A stretch of 29,326 nucleotides of DNA from Schoenoplectus triqueter. Taxonomy: Eukaryota; Streptophyta; Magnoliopsida; Poales; Cyperaceae. The stretch lies in NCBI GenBank assembly GCA_964058805.1, contig CAXKVV010001594.1, positions 1 to 29,326 on the forward strand. Reading direction: 5' to 3'. Position 1 is the first letter of the stretch, and every line of letters starts with the position of its first letter. The notes under the pieces are model-generated. The model saw only the letters and a list, made by a program, of their open reading frames with translations, did no database searches and had not been told where the DNA came from. A program made the translations under genes and the position numbers. Of the stretch, positions 28,562-29,326 are shown piece after piece.

Positions 28562-29326
28562 TTAAGTACCCTACTCAACTCAGAAATTTTAGATTATACA
28601 TGATTTTATATATTGAGTTTATGTCAAACATTCACATCTCATTTATATTTCTATAGTATTTTAGTTATTAAGCTTTTATATTTTTCTGGATAAATAGCTT
28701 TTTAAGTCCTACAGTTAGAGGAGGATTCATATAAAATCAAGGAATCAAGGTATGATTGTTGCCTACTTTTAAATTTCGAACAGTATGCGCTGATATGGGA
28801 ATGTAATGGTACTCAAGTGTTACCTTTTATTCATTATTCATTGTCTCATCCTATTTCCAACACAAACCATATTATCAATTTAATTTTGTTTTAAGGTTGT
28901 TCCTCGCTATTTGTGCTGGATTTCATTGTGCACAATACCTACAGATTTTTTTGATAAATAAAATAAACAAATAGGAAACTGATATGATTATTGTGTTTTT
29001 GTGCGAGTGTCTGGACTGAGTTTCAAATTCGGTTCTAGATGTATATTTTTTTCCTGTTTAGTTGAGTTATTTGTTTAAAATAGATTGAAATAGTTTATTA
29101 AGTTATTTCATTGTATATTTTTATTTATTTGATGATTTAAAAAATTATTATATTTTATTATTTTAAAATAATATTGCTAGCTAATTTTTTAACTCATGTT
29201 TTATAATTTAATATTTTTAAAGATTTATAACAACTTAATTACAAACCATAAATAAGATAAACTCAATTTTAAATCATAAATAATGAAAATAAAGTACAGT
29301 CTCACGAATAAATTAAAATACAAACT
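28562..29326. other. Intergenic, AT-rich, no gene recognised
   Basis: Nothing supported was seen up to the window end. Confidence 0.45.

Overview
This window is nuclear DNA from a flowering plant. It holds two long, intact, apparently intronless genes of plant-specific types, set in very AT-rich intergenic DNA packed with small plant transposons (hAT, CACTA, Mutator-like, PIF/Harbinger-like, Helitron, LINE, SINE). Nothing bacterial, organellar or viral was seen. The lineage cannot be fixed from sequence alone; nothing suggests a grass.

Layout. 276-717: hAT-type MITE with a perfect 8-bp target-site duplication (TSD). 1671-3053 (minus): GT47 exostosin-domain glycosyltransferase of the MUR3 (xyloglucan galactosyltransferase) type, with a TATA box at about 3150-3160 and a short Helitron at 3295-3695 in its upstream region. 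4995-6677: CACTA element with a 3-bp TSD, carrying broken minus-strand exons of a Ulp1/C48-like cysteine protease. 7949-10256: Mutator-like element with long GC-richer inverted arms. 10937-11252: 84-bp minisatellite. 11369-11759: Mutator-type foldback MITE with a perfect 9-bp TSD; a second copy lies at 20611-20960. 12485-13864: Tourist-like MITE swollen by about 1.1 kb of TAA-type microsatellite that contains a roughly 365-bp tandem duplication. 14435-14933: degenerate hAT MITE. 15850-16555: 3' end of a LINE. 18519-20488: internally deleted hAT element with a perfect 8-bp TSD, a probable promoter and the C-terminal hATC part of its transposase. 21150-21595: foldback element. 22748-23310: hAT-like MITE immediately upstream of the second gene. 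23378-25348 (plus): GRAS transcription factor of the HAIRY MERISTEM (HAM, SCL6/22/27) subfamily with an intact miR171 target site. 26504-26637: tRNA-derived SINE (minus) with about 17-bp TSDs. 27315-27736 and 28166-28561: two more hAT-type elements, the second a relative of the one at 276-717.

The two genes are about 20 kb apart and show no sign of joint function: one is expected to act in cell-wall polysaccharide synthesis in the Golgi, the other in meristem maintenance in the nucleus. I saw no undescribed multi-gene system. The most interesting points are the transposon-built upstream regions of both genes, the unusual translation-start context of the HAM gene, the protease relic in the CACTA element, the hAT relic whose only two stops fall on expected Trp codons, and the satellite-swollen MITE. 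Element boundaries come from reading terminal repeats and TSDs by eye; no database search was possible.
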